Notes: a model not told the origin generated them from the sequence alone. Counted from the stretch's first letter, positions 51,935 to 60,741 are shown. The stretch is 64,000 bases of DNA from an uncultured Verrucomicrobia subdivision 3 bacterium (GCA_903921455.1 CAIXPZ010000029.1:1-64000), one strand, 5' to 3'. Numbers and translations are program-made.

Positions 51935-53944
51935 TCACTTATGCCGGAAGGATTCGCGCCATGGCTGGTGCTTCTGATAAAGTTCCAGCCGCTGTTGCAT
52001 GGCGCCGGCATCTTCCAACTGACCATGGTTGCGGGCGAGGTCAACGGCTTGCTGCTCGTTTTTCATTGCCTCATCAAACCGCCCAAGCTCCGCATAAGCC
52101 AGTGCCAGCGTATCGAGTAAAACGGGTTGCGGGGTTCCAGCCAGATAGTTGGCCTGGCTCGCATAAATCAATGCTTCCGCTCCGTTGCGGGCCTGCGGGT
52201 CTTCATCGGTGGCCAGGACGCGGGCGACATAAATCAGCATCTGCAGCTTATTGGTTTCAATCCGCACCGCCTGTCGCAGATTGTTTACGGCTTCCCGATC
52301 ATGTCCCTGCTTCAACAGCAGCCGGCCTTTCTGATAATGCGCCGGGGCATATTCTGGATTTAAGCGCAACGCCTCGTCAAACTCGCGCATCGCTTGCTCC
52401 CAGCGCCCCACCTCAATCAAAACGATCCCCAGATTATCGTGCAGATACGGTTTTTTAGGTTCCATCAACATGGCCGCGCGACAATATTCCACTGCTGCTT
52501 CCGGCTTGCCCTGGGTTTGCAAAATGCGGCCAATGTTACTATATGCAATTGGCAAGCCCGGAGATAGGCGCACGGTCTCCTGATATTCGGCCAATGCCGC
52601 CGCCGGTTGGCCTTGATCTTCAAGGGCTGCCCCGAAATTGAGGTGAGCCACGGCATTGTCCTTGGTCACCGCCAGGGCATGAGAAAAGAGCGAATGACTA
52701 TCCCGCCAATAACTTAACTGATTTTCCGTCAGCCCTATGCAGGCAATAAGGATTAGGCCGGCGACCAGGCCAACCACAACCGGCGATAGACGTAGCCGGC
52801 CGGCAAGTTCCCGGAATAAAAATGTCCCGGCCCAAAAAATCCCGATCAGCGGAATGTAGGTGTAACGGTCCGCCATGGCTTGATTGCCCACTTGGACCAG
52901 GCCAATGACCGGCACCAGCGTTCCCAAATACCAGAGCCAACCCATCAATAAATAGGGCCGGCGGCGGCGTTCCAGCCAGGTCAGCATGGTCAGGAGCATT
53001 AAAACCGCCGCTGTGATCATGGCGGTTAAAAATGGAATCTGCTTGGGCAGCGGGTAAAATACCGCAAGATTTAATGGCCAAATCATCTTCAGCAAGTATC
53101 CACCGTAGGCTGTGATAACATTTTCCAGCCGCATTGCCGGTGATACCCGGTCGAGCGGGACCATGGCTTCAGCTTGTTGGGCAATCACGGTCATTACGCA
53201 GGCCGCCGCTGTCAGCAACAGGAAGGGTAATTTTTCCAGCAATAACATCCGCAGCGGGCGGGTTCTGGGCAAGGGCCAGAAATCCAGCAGTAACATCACA
53301 CAGGGCATGGTTACCAGCATGGGTTTGGACATCAGTCCTAATGCAAAAAATAACAATGCCAGCCAATAATATTTGACGCATGGCCCCGCCGGAAAAACCA
53401 GCCGGTTTTCAAGCTGATGCCTCGCCAACGGATTAACTGCGGCGGGGGGGGGCGCCGTGATCGCTGCCGTTTGAACATAGCGAACATAGGCCAATAACAT
53501 CAGCAAAGCGAAAAATGTGCTCAAAACATCTTTGCGCTCCGCCGCCCAAGCGACAGATTCCACATGCAGCGGATGCCAGGCAAACAGTGCGGCGACGAAA
53601 GCCACCGACCACAGGGCGCCCGTAAGCCGAAACAATAGCGTGAACAGCAGCATGGTGTTCGCCGCATGAATCAGGATGCTTACGAAGTGGTGACCGCCCG
53701 CATTGAGGCGGAACAATTCGCAGTCGGCCATGTGCGAAAGCCAAGTCAGCGGGTGCCAATTGCAGACATTGATCCGGGTAAAAGCCCACTGGAGGCCATC
53801 CCACGTTAACCCGCGTTGAACCATCGGATTCTGCGTGAGATATAATTCATCGTCGTAGTTGACAAAGTCGTTCCGGGTGGCCGGCCAGTAAACCAAAATC
53901 GTGGCTAACGCGAGCAGCAGGCACAAGATGCGGGCACGTGACAT
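51935..53944 (-). CDS. TMTC-like membrane protein with C-terminal TPRs (second paralogue)
   Basis: 669 residues. Same plan as the protein at 24847-26817: first loop FVNYDDELYLTQNPMVQRGL (acidic cluster near residue 30), CNWHPLTWLSHMADCELFRL, WHPLHVESVAWAAERKDVLS, about ten helices, then TPRs at about 420-645. The loop after helix 5 differs completely (a Pro/Ala-rich stretch instead of the heptad-coded one). It lies just downstream of the three pilin genes in the same orientation, but a terminator separates them. A role as a glycosyltransferase acting on pilins or other exported proteins is only an idea. Confidence 0.83.
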   Translation of the reverse strand: MSRARILCLLLALATILVYWPATRNDFVNYDDELYLTQNPMVQRGLTWDGLQWAFTRINVCNWHPLTWLSHMADCELFRLNAGGHHFVSILIHAANTMLLFTLLFRLTGALWSVAFVAALFAWHPLHVESVAWAAERKDVLSTFFALLMLLAYVRYVQTAAITAPPPAAVNPLARHQLENRLVFPAGPCVKYYWLALLFFALGLMSKPMLVTMPCVMLLLDFWPLPRTRPLRMLLLEKLPFLLLTAAACVMTVIAQQAEAMVPLDRVSPAMRLENVITAYGGYLLKMIWPLNLAVFYPLPKQIPFLTAMITAAVLMLLTMLTWLERRRRPYLLMGWLWYLGTLVPVIGLVQVGNQAMADRYTYIPLIGIFWAGTFLFRELAGRLRLSPVVVGLVAGLILIACIGLTENQLSYWRDSHSLFSHALAVTKDNAVAHLNFGAALEDQGQPAAALAEYQETVRLSPGLPIAYSNIGRILQTQGKPEAAVEYCRAAMLMEPKKPYLHDNLGIVLIEVGRWEQAMREFDEALRLNPEYAPAHYQKGRLLLKQGHDREAVNNLRQAVRIETNKLQMLIYVARVLATDEDPQARNGAEALIYASQANYLAGTPQPVLLDTLALAYAELGRFDEAMKNEQQAVDLARNHGQLEDAGAMQQRLELYQKHQPWRESFRHK

Positions 53945-53983
53945 CGCTGGTTATTAATCTATTTATAATCGCTGAAAAAGCAA

Positions 53984-54013
53984 AAAGGTCCGGGGCGTAC
54001 GCCCCGGACCTTT
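53984..54013 (-). terminator. Intrinsic terminator after the first pilin gene
   Basis: A 13-bp perfect stem (AAAGGTCCGGGGC, 53984-53996, with its complement at 54001-54013) and a GTAC loop. On the minus strand it is followed by a T-run and TTTTTCAGC. It closes the pilin transcript before the TMTC-like gene. Confidence 0.9.
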
Positions 54014-54035
54014 GGTGTAAATCGGCCCAACTAAA

Positions 54036-54407
54036 TCATTGGAGGGCGTGCGCCGGGGTGAGGGTGCTCAAGGTGCAGGTGGCGTTCGTGCCAACCGCCG
54101 CCACGTCATAGCTGCCGCCGGCTGGACAAGCCGGGAGACTGCCGAGAGTGGTCAGCTTGATGTAGGGCAAAAGGTCGTCAGGGAACGTGAGGGTGTCGCC
54201 CGTCTTTTTGCCTTTTTCCAACGCAAACTGGCTTTCCGCCGAGTTAATCTGACGAAGATTGTTGATGCAGGCGTTGGCCTGCGAGGTGGCCCGAGCCTTC
54301 ACAAAATTCGGAATCGCAATCGCCGCCAGCAGGCCGATGATGGCCACGACGATCATGATTTCGACCAGGGTGAAGCCCGCCTTACGAACTTGGATGTGTT
54401 TTTTCAT
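54036..54407 (-). CDS. Type IV pilin / major pseudopilin (paralogue 1)
   Basis: 123 residues. Prepilin signal KKHIQVRKAG with cleavage before Phe, then FTLVEIMIVVAIIGLLAAIA, with Glu at position 5 of the mature protein. The soluble part has QANACINNLRQINSAESQFA, a PACPAGG turn with its Cys, and a TCTLSTLTPAHALQ end. It is nearly identical to the protein at 55154-55525 in the first 45 residues and in the C-terminal motif. Probably a GspG-like pseudopilin or short pilin. It has its own sigma54-type promoter 145 bases upstream and a terminator after it. Confidence 0.9.
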   Translation of the reverse strand: MKKHIQVRKAGFTLVEIMIVVAIIGLLAAIAIPNFVKARATSQANACINNLRQINSAESQFALEKGKKTGDTLTFPDDLLPYIKLTTLGSLPACPAGGSYDVAAVGTNATCTLSTLTPAHALQ

Positions 54408-54551
54408 ATAGTTTTATTTTTATGTTTTATTTATTTATTTATGCCATTACTAACCACAATTACTTGTTACCACACTGCCGTCAGACAAGACAAGTATTAA
54501 CCAACCGTTTACTTGATTAAGCTGTTGTGTCCAACATTGACTGCAAATAAG

Positions 54552-54567
54552 AGCACTTCCAGTGCCA
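54552..54567 (-). promoter_or_regulatory. Sigma54-type (-24/-12) promoter of pilin paralogue 1
   Basis: On the minus strand the element is TGGCACTGGAAGTGCT: the GG of TGGCAC and the GC of GTGCT are exactly 10 bases apart, as in RpoN promoters. Predicted start near 54541, giving a leader of about 134 bases. Confidence 0.65.
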
Positions 54568-54584
54568 GCCAAACCTCCGGATTG

Positions 54585-54965
54585 TTACTCCTGTGCGTGC
54601 GGCGGGTTGAGCGTGCTTAAGGAGCACGCGACGGATGGAACCGTGCCCACCGTATTTAGAGTATAATCCCCTTTGGCGGGACACGGCGGAATCGAGCCCT
54701 GGCGGTTGAGTTTGATATAGGCGCTGATATCCGTCGGCCAGGCAATCGTGTCTCCCACATGTTTCCCCGCCTCCACGGAGAATTGTTGGATGGCGGAATC
54801 GATCTGGCGTAAGTTATTGATACAGGTGGTGGCTTGGGAACGGGCACTCGCTCGCATCAAATTGGGAATCACAATGGCGCACAGCAGGGCAATGATGGCT
54901 ATGACAATCATGATCTCCACCAGCGTGAAACCACTCAATTTTGCATTTGTCCGGTTTGTTTTCAT
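54585..54965 (-). CDS. Type IV pilin / major pseudopilin (paralogue 2)
   Basis: 126 residues from ATG at 54965. Leader MKTNRTNAKLSG then FTLVEIMIVIAIIALLCAIV. C-terminal pattern as in the other two: a PPCPAKGDY turn, VACSLSTLNPPHAQE. It is more diverged than paralogues 1 and 3 (about half identity), with LMRASARSQATTCINNLRQ replacing the FVKARATSQAN segment. Its first cysteine is inside the membrane helix (LLCAIV), which is unusual. Own sigma54-type promoter 91 bases upstream. No clear terminator separates it from paralogue 1. Confidence 0.89.
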   Translation of the reverse strand: MKTNRTNAKLSGFTLVEIMIVIAIIALLCAIVIPNLMRASARSQATTCINNLRQIDSAIQQFSVEAGKHVGDTIAWPTDISAYIKLNRQGSIPPCPAKGDYTLNTVGTVPSVACSLSTLNPPHAQE

Positions 54966-55055
54966 TTTTTCTCGCGTTGTGAACACACGGCGGGCGGATT
55001 TATTTTATAATTCCAGTTCACGGATTGCCTGCCGGAAACGCTGTTACCTTTATTT

Positions 55056-55071
55056 AGCACGCGCAATGCCA
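55056..55071 (-). promoter_or_regulatory. Sigma54-type (-24/-12) promoter of pilin paralogue 2
   Basis: Minus strand TGGCATTGCGCGTGCT, again with GG-N10-GC spacing and a shared GTGCT end. Predicted start about 80 bases before the ATG at 54965. Confidence 0.6.
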
Positions 55072-55109
55072 CTATTCAAATTCTTAAATACCCGGCCCAA
55101 CAAATAAAA

Positions 55110-55133
55110 ACCCCGAAGCCGAAGCTTCGGGGT
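55110..55133 (-). terminator. Intrinsic terminator after pilin paralogue 3
   Basis: A 9-bp stem ACCCCGAAG / CTTCGGGGT (55110-55118 and 55125-55133), followed on the minus strand by TTTTTATTTG. It lies just before the sigma54-type promoter of paralogue 2, so the pilin genes are separately transcribed. Confidence 0.82.
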
Positions 55134-55153
55134 CTGGAATCAAACCGCTAATC

Positions 55154-55525
55154 TTACTGGAGGGCGTGAGCCGGCGTAAGCGTGCTCAACGAGCAGGTCG
55201 GATTGGTGCCGACCACGGAGCACACATAGGCGCCGCCCGCCGGACATCCCGGGATGGCACCGGCGGTGGTCAGCTTGATGTAGGGCGACAGGGCCGTGGA
55301 CATGACGAACGTGTCCGTGGTCTTTTTGCCGTTTTCCAACGCATACTGGTTGGCCGCCGCGTCAAGCTGGCGGAGGTTGTTGATGCAGGCATTGGCTTGC
55401 GAGGTGGCACGCGCTTTCACGAAGTTCGGAATCGCGATCGCCGCCAACAGGCCGATAATGGCCACGACAATCATGATTTCCACCAGGGTGAAGCCCGCCT
55501 TACGGATGTTTTTGGTCTGTTTCAT
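55154..55525 (-). CDS. Type IV pilin / major pseudopilin (paralogue 3)
   Basis: 123 residues. MKQTKNIRKAG leader, FTLVEIMIVVAIIGLLAAIA helix, FVKARATSQANACINNLRQL as in paralogue 1, a PGCPAGGAYVCSV turn and the SLSTLTPAHALQ end. The near-identity with paralogue 1 at both protein ends, and the conserved DNA, point to a recent tandem duplication. It is the outermost gene of the array and has its sigma54-type promoter 104 bases upstream. Confidence 0.9.
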   Translation of the reverse strand: MKQTKNIRKAGFTLVEIMIVVAIIGLLAAIAIPNFVKARATSQANACINNLRQLDAAANQYALENGKKTTDTFVMSTALSPYIKLTTAGAIPGCPAGGAYVCSVVGTNPTCSLSTLTPAHALQ

Positions 55526-55628
55526 TTTGTTTGCTTTCTGTTCACGCGGCGGAACTGCGCATCAGGCGGGTTATATGATTACAACTTTGTTCCCTTGATT
55601 GCCTGACGCAACCGCGTAAAGGAACATT

Positions 55629-55644
55629 AGCACTACCAGTGCCA
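55629..55644 (-). promoter_or_regulatory. Sigma54-type (-24/-12) promoter of pilin paralogue 3
   Basis: Minus strand TGGCACTGGTAGTGCT, one base different from the paralogue 1 element. GG-N10-GC spacing is exact. A possible enhancer palindrome lies 71 bases farther upstream. Confidence 0.65.
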
Positions 55645-55714
55645 AAGTCCAGTTATCTATGAAATTGAGCTTGCATGGAACATATTGTCTTAAATAAACA
55701 GCTTGCGCACCTTA

Positions 55715-55730
55715 TGTTTCGTTCGAAACA
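55715..55730. promoter_or_regulatory. TGT-N10-ACA palindrome, candidate enhancer site for a sigma54 activator
   Basis: TGTTTCGTTCGAAACA is a perfect palindrome with 7-bp arms around a TT centre and fits the TGT-N10-ACA form of NifA-type upstream activator sites. Its centre is about 100 bases upstream of the predicted start of pilin paralogue 3, the normal distance for bacterial enhancer-binding proteins. Confidence 0.4.
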
Positions 55731-55858
55731 GTTGCTTTTCTATAAGTCTAAAGTCAGCCGTCTATTTTCAGGACACGGATTGACTCAATGCAGAACACAT
55801 ACTTCAGTTAAACCAGAAATCCCATGATGGGTGAGGATTACAGGCGGTTTAATTATAT

Positions 55859-56041
55859 TCAGATTGTTTTAGGTGCGTTCCACATAAGCCGGTAGAAAGC
55901 GTTTGGCATCGGCGCATTGGTGTCGCTAAAATCGAATGTGCCGTTAGCTGGCGCATTTGTCGTCCAAACGATACTCCACGGGGCGCTTATCTCATTAACC
56001 GAACGCTGCACATGCTCGGTGCAGCCGGGGAAACCCCGCAA
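55859..56041 (-). pseudogene. Remnant of the C-terminus of a large secreted/surface protein
   Basis: 60 codons. The segment PWSIVWTTNAPANGTFDFSD followed by TNAPMPNAFYRL resembles the last repeats of long extracellular proteins common in Verrucomicrobia, which often end in a 'DTNAPxxPxxFYR' phrase. Nothing upstream in any frame continues it, so it is likely what is left of a deleted gene. Family assignment is by memory of the motif only. Confidence 0.35.
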
Positions 56042-56701
56042 ACGCCGTCGTTGGCAAATTAGGAGATAAAATACAGCAAGCGGGTGTCTTTATTGCGTCG
56101 CCCCAGAAGATAGTAGTCAAAAAGCGGCGCCAGCAGCGTAATTTTAGCAGAGAGTTGGATTCAAAACCATAGAAACCAGGCCTAGTCGGGTAATGTCTCA
56201 GTTGGATACCTGGTTTACGCGCGACCTGCGATGCCATTTTCTGGCACCAAGAACTTTACCAGCATCCGAGGCAACTTTTGTAAGTGGTTGATAGAGCATC
56301 CAAAACTTTACCATTTCTTTACCACTTTTCGATTTTTAGGGGGTAAAATTTCCAAAGGAATCAGGGACAAACCGAGGGATTCGGCGCCGGTCAACAGCGG
56401 GTGGAAGTGACCAGAGATTACCAAAGATTACCAAAGGTGACCTGAAATGAATTTTAAGGTTCTCAGATTGCCGGGCTAAGCCGGACAAACTTTCCCGGGC
56501 AACCCAGAACGGTTTCGCCAGAAAATCCCGATGTCAAAGAACGACCACGCACACTGCACGGAAATCCCCGCCCGTCGCCGGGCGCAGCATCAGGCGACGG
56601 GATCGTTTGCCAACCGAAAGATCAGCCGCCACCCAGTGACCGCCACGCGGTCAGGTCAAGCCGCAGCGCGACTTGCCCCACCGGTTAGCCAGCGCACAAG
56701 A

Positions 56702-56724
56702 TGTATCATATAGACTATGATACA
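56702..56724. promoter_or_regulatory. Perfect inverted repeat, operator-like
   Basis: Arms TGTATCATA and TATGATACA, separated by 5 bases (TAGAC). AT-rich, in a GC-rich region. No intact gene starts nearby: the ATG at 56729 reaches a stop after eight codons. Probably an orphan operator from a lost gene. Confidence 0.45.
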
Positions 56725-56819
56725 ATAATGTCCAATGAAATTTATTCGACCTGAGACCGGAACCAAGGGCGCTGGATGGGCGCGCGGGCGCGCGCCCGCT
56801 TCCATTTCGGAATCCGGGT

Positions 56820-57506
56820 TTAGTCATTGCCGGCGGCCGCCCGGTCCGCCAGCACCAAGGCTGTCGCCGAATTAACTCGCCCGGCAGGAATCGAAACATC
56901 CCCCGCGCGCAGGCGCCCGAACATCGCTGCTTTTTCGGCGCCGGCCACGACCCATAAAATTTTCCGCGCGCGATTAATCAACGGATAGGTCAGCGTCATC
57001 CGCCGCCGCTGCTGGTAAATTCCCGTCAATGCCACATCGCGGTCGGCCACTTCCAGCACCGGATCGCCTGGAATCAGCGATGCGGTATGGCCATCAGCAC
57101 CGAGACCGAGGTGGATCAAATCCAGCACCGGCGGCGCCCCGGCAAGCTGCGCCAGCATGCGCGCATAATTCACCGCGGCGGCATCCAAATCCGCTTCTTC
57201 AACCGGCATCGCGTGAATCTGGTCAGCCCGCAACGGCGCGCGCGCCAGACTTTCGCGCAACTGCGTCAGGTTCCTATCCGCGTGGCCGGCGGGGGCCATC
57301 CGCTCGTCCACCTGCACGATTTGAACCTGAGCCCACGGCACCGATTCAGCGGCCAAGGCGCGCAGCATTTGCCACGGCGTCTTGCCTCCGCTCACAGCGA
57401 AGATAAATTTTCCGCGCCGCGCTACAGCCACCCGCGCCTCGGCTGCGATAATTTTTGCCGCCGCGCGCGCTACGGTTTCGGCGTCGGGGAGAATTTTGAT
57501 TTCCAT
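56820..57506 (-). CDS. pgl: 6-phosphogluconolactonase
   Basis: 228 residues from the ATG at 57506. It hydrolyses 6-phosphogluconolactone in the oxidative pentose phosphate pathway. DevB-type motifs: IFAVSGGKTPWQMLRALA (about 36-53), QIVQVDERMAPAGHADRN (about 62-80), LIHLGLGADGHTASLIPGDP (about 131-150), and the catalytic-type His in GADGHTAS. It lies 16 bases after pgi. zwf and gnd are not in the window. Confidence 0.94.
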   Translation of the reverse strand: MEIKILPDAETVARAAAKIIAAEARVAVARRGKFIFAVSGGKTPWQMLRALAAESVPWAQVQIVQVDERMAPAGHADRNLTQLRESLARAPLRADQIHAMPVEEADLDAAAVNYARMLAQLAGAPPVLDLIHLGLGADGHTASLIPGDPVLEVADRDVALTGIYQQRRRMTLTYPLINRARKILWVVAGAEKAAMFGRLRAGDVSIPAGRVNSATALVLADRAAAGND

Positions 57507-57522
57507 GCGAAACAAAAACAAC

Positions 57523-59172
57523 TTACGCCCGCGCCTTCATTTTCCGGTAGCGACGGATGAGGTTGTTCGTCGAGCTGTCGTGCGTTAGCGGCGGCAAGGT
57601 TTTACCTTCCAGTTCGGGCACGATGCGCTGCGCGAGCGCCTTGCCGAGTTCCACGCCCCACTGGTCGAACGGATTCACGCTCCAGATCGCGCCCTGGGCA
57701 AACACGATGTGTTCGTAAAGCGCGACGAGTTTGCCGAGCACCGCCGGCGTCAGCTCTTTCGCAAGAATCGTGTTCGACGGCCGGTTGCCCTCGAACACCT
57801 TGTGTGGCACCAGCGCGGCCGGAACTTTTTCCGCCTTCACTTCCGCCGCCGTCTTGCCGAAAGCCAGCGCCTCGCTCTGCGCCAGCGCGTTCGCCAGCAG
57901 CAAATCGTGATGTCTTCCCAGCGGCGTCAGCGCTTTGCCAAAGGCGATGAAGTCGCACGGAATCAGCCGCGTGCCCTGGTGGATCAACTGATAAAACGAA
58001 TGCTGCCCGTTCGTGCCCGGTTCGCCCCAATAAATCGGGCTGGTCTGGTAATTTACTTTCTGCCCGGCGAGCGTGATGTATTTGCCGTTGCTCTCCATCG
58101 TCAACTGCTGGAGATACGCGGGAAAGCGCTTCAGATAATTTTCGTAGGGCAACACCGCCACCGTTTCCGCGCCGAGGAAATTTGTGTTCCAGACCGACAG
58201 GAGCGCCATCAGCACCGGCAGATTCTTCTCGAACGGCGCGGTGCGGAAATGCTCGTCCATCTCGTGAAAACCGGCGAGCAGCGCGCGGAAATTGTCCGGG
58301 CCGACGGCCAGCATCGTGGAAAGGCCGATGGCGGAGTCCATCGAGTAACGCCCGCCGACCCAGTCCCAGAAGCCGAACATGTTTGCGGTATCAATGCCGA
58401 AGGCGGAAACCTTTTCCGCGTTCGTCGAGACGGCGACGAAATGTTTCGCCACCGCTTTCATATTTCCGCCCAAGCCTTTTAGCAGCCAGTCGCGCGCGCT
58501 TCCGGCGTTGGTTATCGTTTCCTGTGTCGTGAACGTTTTCGATGAAACAATGAATAGTGTTTCCGCCGGATTTAAATCCTGCGTCGCCTCAACGAAGTCC
58601 GCGCCATCCACGTTCGAAACGAAGCGGAACGTCAGCTCGCGCCGGCTGTAATGCCGGAGCGCCTCGTAAGCCATCACCGGGCCGAGGTCCGAGCCGCCGA
58701 TGCCGATGTTGACGATGTTGACGATGCGCTTGCCGGTATGGCCTTTCCACGCACCGCTGCGGATGCGCTGGGCGAACGCCGTCATCTTGTCGAGCACCGC
58801 GTGAACCTCCGGCACCACATTTTTGCCGTCCACCAAAATCTTTGCGTTCTTCGGTGCGCGTAGCGCGGTGTGCAATACCGCCCGGTTCTCCGTGAAATTA
58901 ATTTTGTCGCCGCGAATCATCGCGTCCATGCGCCCGCGCAAATGAGATTCCTTCGCCAGTTGCAGCAGCAACTTCAGTGTCTCGGCGGTGATGCGGTTCT
59001 TCGAGTAATCGAGGAAAAGGCCGGTGGCTTCGGCGGTCAATTTTTCGCCGCGGTTTTTGTCGGCGGCGAACAATGCGCGCAGGTGGAGCCTGGCAATTTT
59101 TTTGTGGTGGGCGGCCAGCGCTTTCCACGCCGGACGTTGCGTCAAAGGTTTAATGGCGGATTGGGTGTTCAT
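57523..59172 (-). CDS. pgi: Glucose-6-phosphate isomerase
   Basis: 549 residues from the ATG at 59172. It interconverts glucose 6-phosphate and fructose 6-phosphate. The signatures are [19 protein letters not shown] (about 150-168), [20 protein letters not shown] (about 210-229), [38 protein letters not shown] (about 376-395), and the final [19 protein letters not shown]. This is the long (E. coli-type) form. The in-frame start upstream would add residues with no family match. Confidence 0.97.
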   Translation of the reverse strand: MNTQSAIKPLTQRPAWKALAAHHKKIARLHLRALFAADKNRGEKLTAEATGLFLDYSKNRITAETLKLLLQLAKESHLRGRMDAMIRGDKINFTENRAVLHTALRAPKNAKILVDGKNVVPEVHAVLDKMTAFAQRIRSGAWKGHTGKRIVNIVNIGIGGSDLGPVMAYEALRHYSRRELTFRFVSNVDGADFVEATQDLNPAETLFIVSSKTFTTQETITNAGSARDWLLKGLGGNMKAVAKHFVAVSTNAEKVSAFGIDTANMFGFWDWVGGRYSMDSAIGLSTMLAVGPDNFRALLAGFHEMDEHFRTAPFEKNLPVLMALLSVWNTNFLGAETVAVLPYENYLKRFPAYLQQLTMESNGKYITLAGQKVNYQTSPIYWGEPGTNGQHSFYQLIHQGTRLIPCDFIAFGKALTPLGRHHDLLLANALAQSEALAFGKTAAEVKAEKVPAALVPHKVFEGNRPSNTILAKELTPAVLGKLVALYEHIVFAQGAIWSVNPFDQWGVELGKALAQRIVPELEGKTLPPLTHDSSTNNLIRRYRKMKARA

Positions 59173-59306
59173 GAATTTTAATGATCCAAAATGGCCGGCT
59201 AAGCGGGCACGCAAAATGTTCGCCACGCAGAGGGAAGGTGTCAATGAAAGGCTCAACCGGCGGCGGTGTTAAATCGCCACCGCCACGGCGAATCGAGGCC
59301 GTAAAA

Positions 59307-60725
59307 TTATTTCTTTTCCAGTGCCGGCCAGCCGCCACCCAGCGCTTTGTACAGTTGCACCACCGAAATCAGCTCGCCCGTCCGCGTCTGGACTTCCGCA
59401 CGCTGGGCCGGATATAGTTCCTGCTGCGCCTGCAGCACTTCAAAGTAGCTCGACTTGCCATTCAGATAACGTTGTGTCGCGAGATCCACCGACGACACCA
59501 GCGCCGTCACGGCCTGACCATTGAAAACATATTCCTCCGCCAGCTTCTGCCGCGTGATGAGGGCATCGGAAACCTCCCGGAATGCCGTCAACACGCTTTG
59601 CTGGTAAGCCGCGCTGGCTTCGTCAAATTTTGCTTTCGAAGCGCGATATTGGGCGCGCAACTGACCGCCCTGGAACAACGGGCCGGACACGGTGCCGCCA
59701 ACGTTCCACAAGTTTCCTGAGCCGGCGGTAAACTTGGATAGTTCCGTGCTGGAGCTTCCCAGGAACGTGGTCAGGCCGATTTGCGGGAAAAAATTCGCCA
59801 GATTGACCCCGACGAGCGCATTCGCCGCCACCAGCAATTGCTCTGCCGCCAGCACATCCGGCCGCCGGCGCACCAACGCGCTGGGCAGGCCCGCGGGAAT
59901 TTCCGGTGCGGCCAAAGACTGTTCGGCCAGCGTCCGTCGCACCACCATACCGGGGGCGCGGCCAAGCAAAACATTCAACTGGTTTTCGGCACTGGCAATC
60001 TGTATCTCCAATTGCGGGATCAGGGCGGCCGCGCCGGCCTGGGCGGCCGCAGCCCGATCGGTCTCAAGCTTCGAAGCGACACCATTACTCAAACGGTCTT
60101 GAAAAATCCTAAAACTGCCGGCATAGGCATTCGTGGCCGACCGCTGGATTTCCAGTTCCTGGTCCAAATCAAGCAACTGGAAATAAGTAATGGCCACTTC
60201 ACTCATCAGACTGATTGCAAGGCTGCGGCGCGCTTGATCCGTGGCGAGATATTGGGCCCGCGCGGCTTCACTGGAACGGCGGATGCGGCCCCAGAAATCA
60301 ATCTCCCAAACCGCACTCAAGTTGACGAGGGCGGAGCCCTTGGTCGCTCCGTTCAAGCCGGCCGGAGCATTGTATAAGGCATTACGACCGCGACCGGCAT
60401 CGCCGCCATAACCGATTTGGGGGAAAAAGGCACCTTGGGCTGACGCCGCCTGATAGCGCGCCTGCTCCACCCGCGCCACGGCTTGCTTGAGGTCGTAGTT
60501 ATTTGTCAAAGCCGCTCGGATCAAGCCCTGCAACGTCGGATCTTGAAACACCTGCCACCACGGCAGATCCGCAAGCGAATTGGTATCCGTGCCTTCAGCG
60601 AATCGAAACTGGGCCGGCGAATTCACCGTCGGGCGTTTATAATCCGGGCCAACCGCACAACCGGCGAGCAAGGCTAGCAGCAGGAAGGACAGGTGGCGGA
60701 CATTCAATTTTGCTTTCATAGCCAT
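59307..60725 (-). CDS. RND-type efflux outer-membrane lipoprotein (NodT family)
   Basis: 472 residues. Lipobox LLLALLAGCAVGPDYKRP (Cys near 22) with the NodT hallmark GPDYKRP. Two OEP repeats: WWQVFQDPTLQGLIRAALTN and EIPAGLPSALVRRRPDVLAA (about 285-305, the RRPDV motif typical of this family). It forms the outer-membrane channel of a tripartite pump. No membrane-fusion or RND pump gene is next to it, so its partners are elsewhere. Confidence 0.92.
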   Translation of the reverse strand: MAMKAKLNVRHLSFLLLALLAGCAVGPDYKRPTVNSPAQFRFAEGTDTNSLADLPWWQVFQDPTLQGLIRAALTNNYDLKQAVARVEQARYQAASAQGAFFPQIGYGGDAGRGRNALYNAPAGLNGATKGSALVNLSAVWEIDFWGRIRRSSEAARAQYLATDQARRSLAISLMSEVAITYFQLLDLDQELEIQRSATNAYAGSFRIFQDRLSNGVASKLETDRAAAAQAGAAALIPQLEIQIASAENQLNVLLGRAPGMVVRRTLAEQSLAAPEIPAGLPSALVRRRPDVLAAEQLLVAANALVGVNLANFFPQIGLTTFLGSSSTELSKFTAGSGNLWNVGGTVSGPLFQGGQLRAQYRASKAKFDEASAAYQQSVLTAFREVSDALITRQKLAEEYVFNGQAVTALVSSVDLATQRYLNGKSSYFEVLQAQQELYPAQRAEVQTRTGELISVVQLYKALGGGWPALEKK

Positions 60726-60741
60726 GAATAAAATATTGCGT

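Larger units (their letters stand above)
55526..56819. other. Gene-poor 1.3-kb region with decayed fragments
   Basis: No gene with convincing coding features. The 5' part holds the promoter region of pilin paralogue 3. Further along are a minus-strand fragment resembling the end of a surface protein (55859-56041), a 33-codon open stretch between stops at 56062-56160 encoding a membrane-like end (LLAPLFDYYLLGRRNKDTR), a short-repeat patch around 56405-56440 with two copies of AGATTACCA, an operator-like palindrome at 56702-56724 and a GC-only hairpin at 56778-56797. It looks like a site of past gene loss. Confidence 0.6.

Noticed and set aside
55995..56237. 80-codon minus-strand frame overlapping the surface-protein remnant
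   Set aside because: It overlaps two other fragments in different frames and has no recognisable fold; likely chance.
56531..56713. 60-codon plus-strand frame in the gene-poor region
   Set aside because: No domain or conserved motif, Arg/Ala-rich chance composition, and no ribosome-binding site.
56778..56797. GC-only 8-bp hairpin as a terminator of pgl
   Set aside because: No T-run follows on either strand, so intrinsic termination is not supported.
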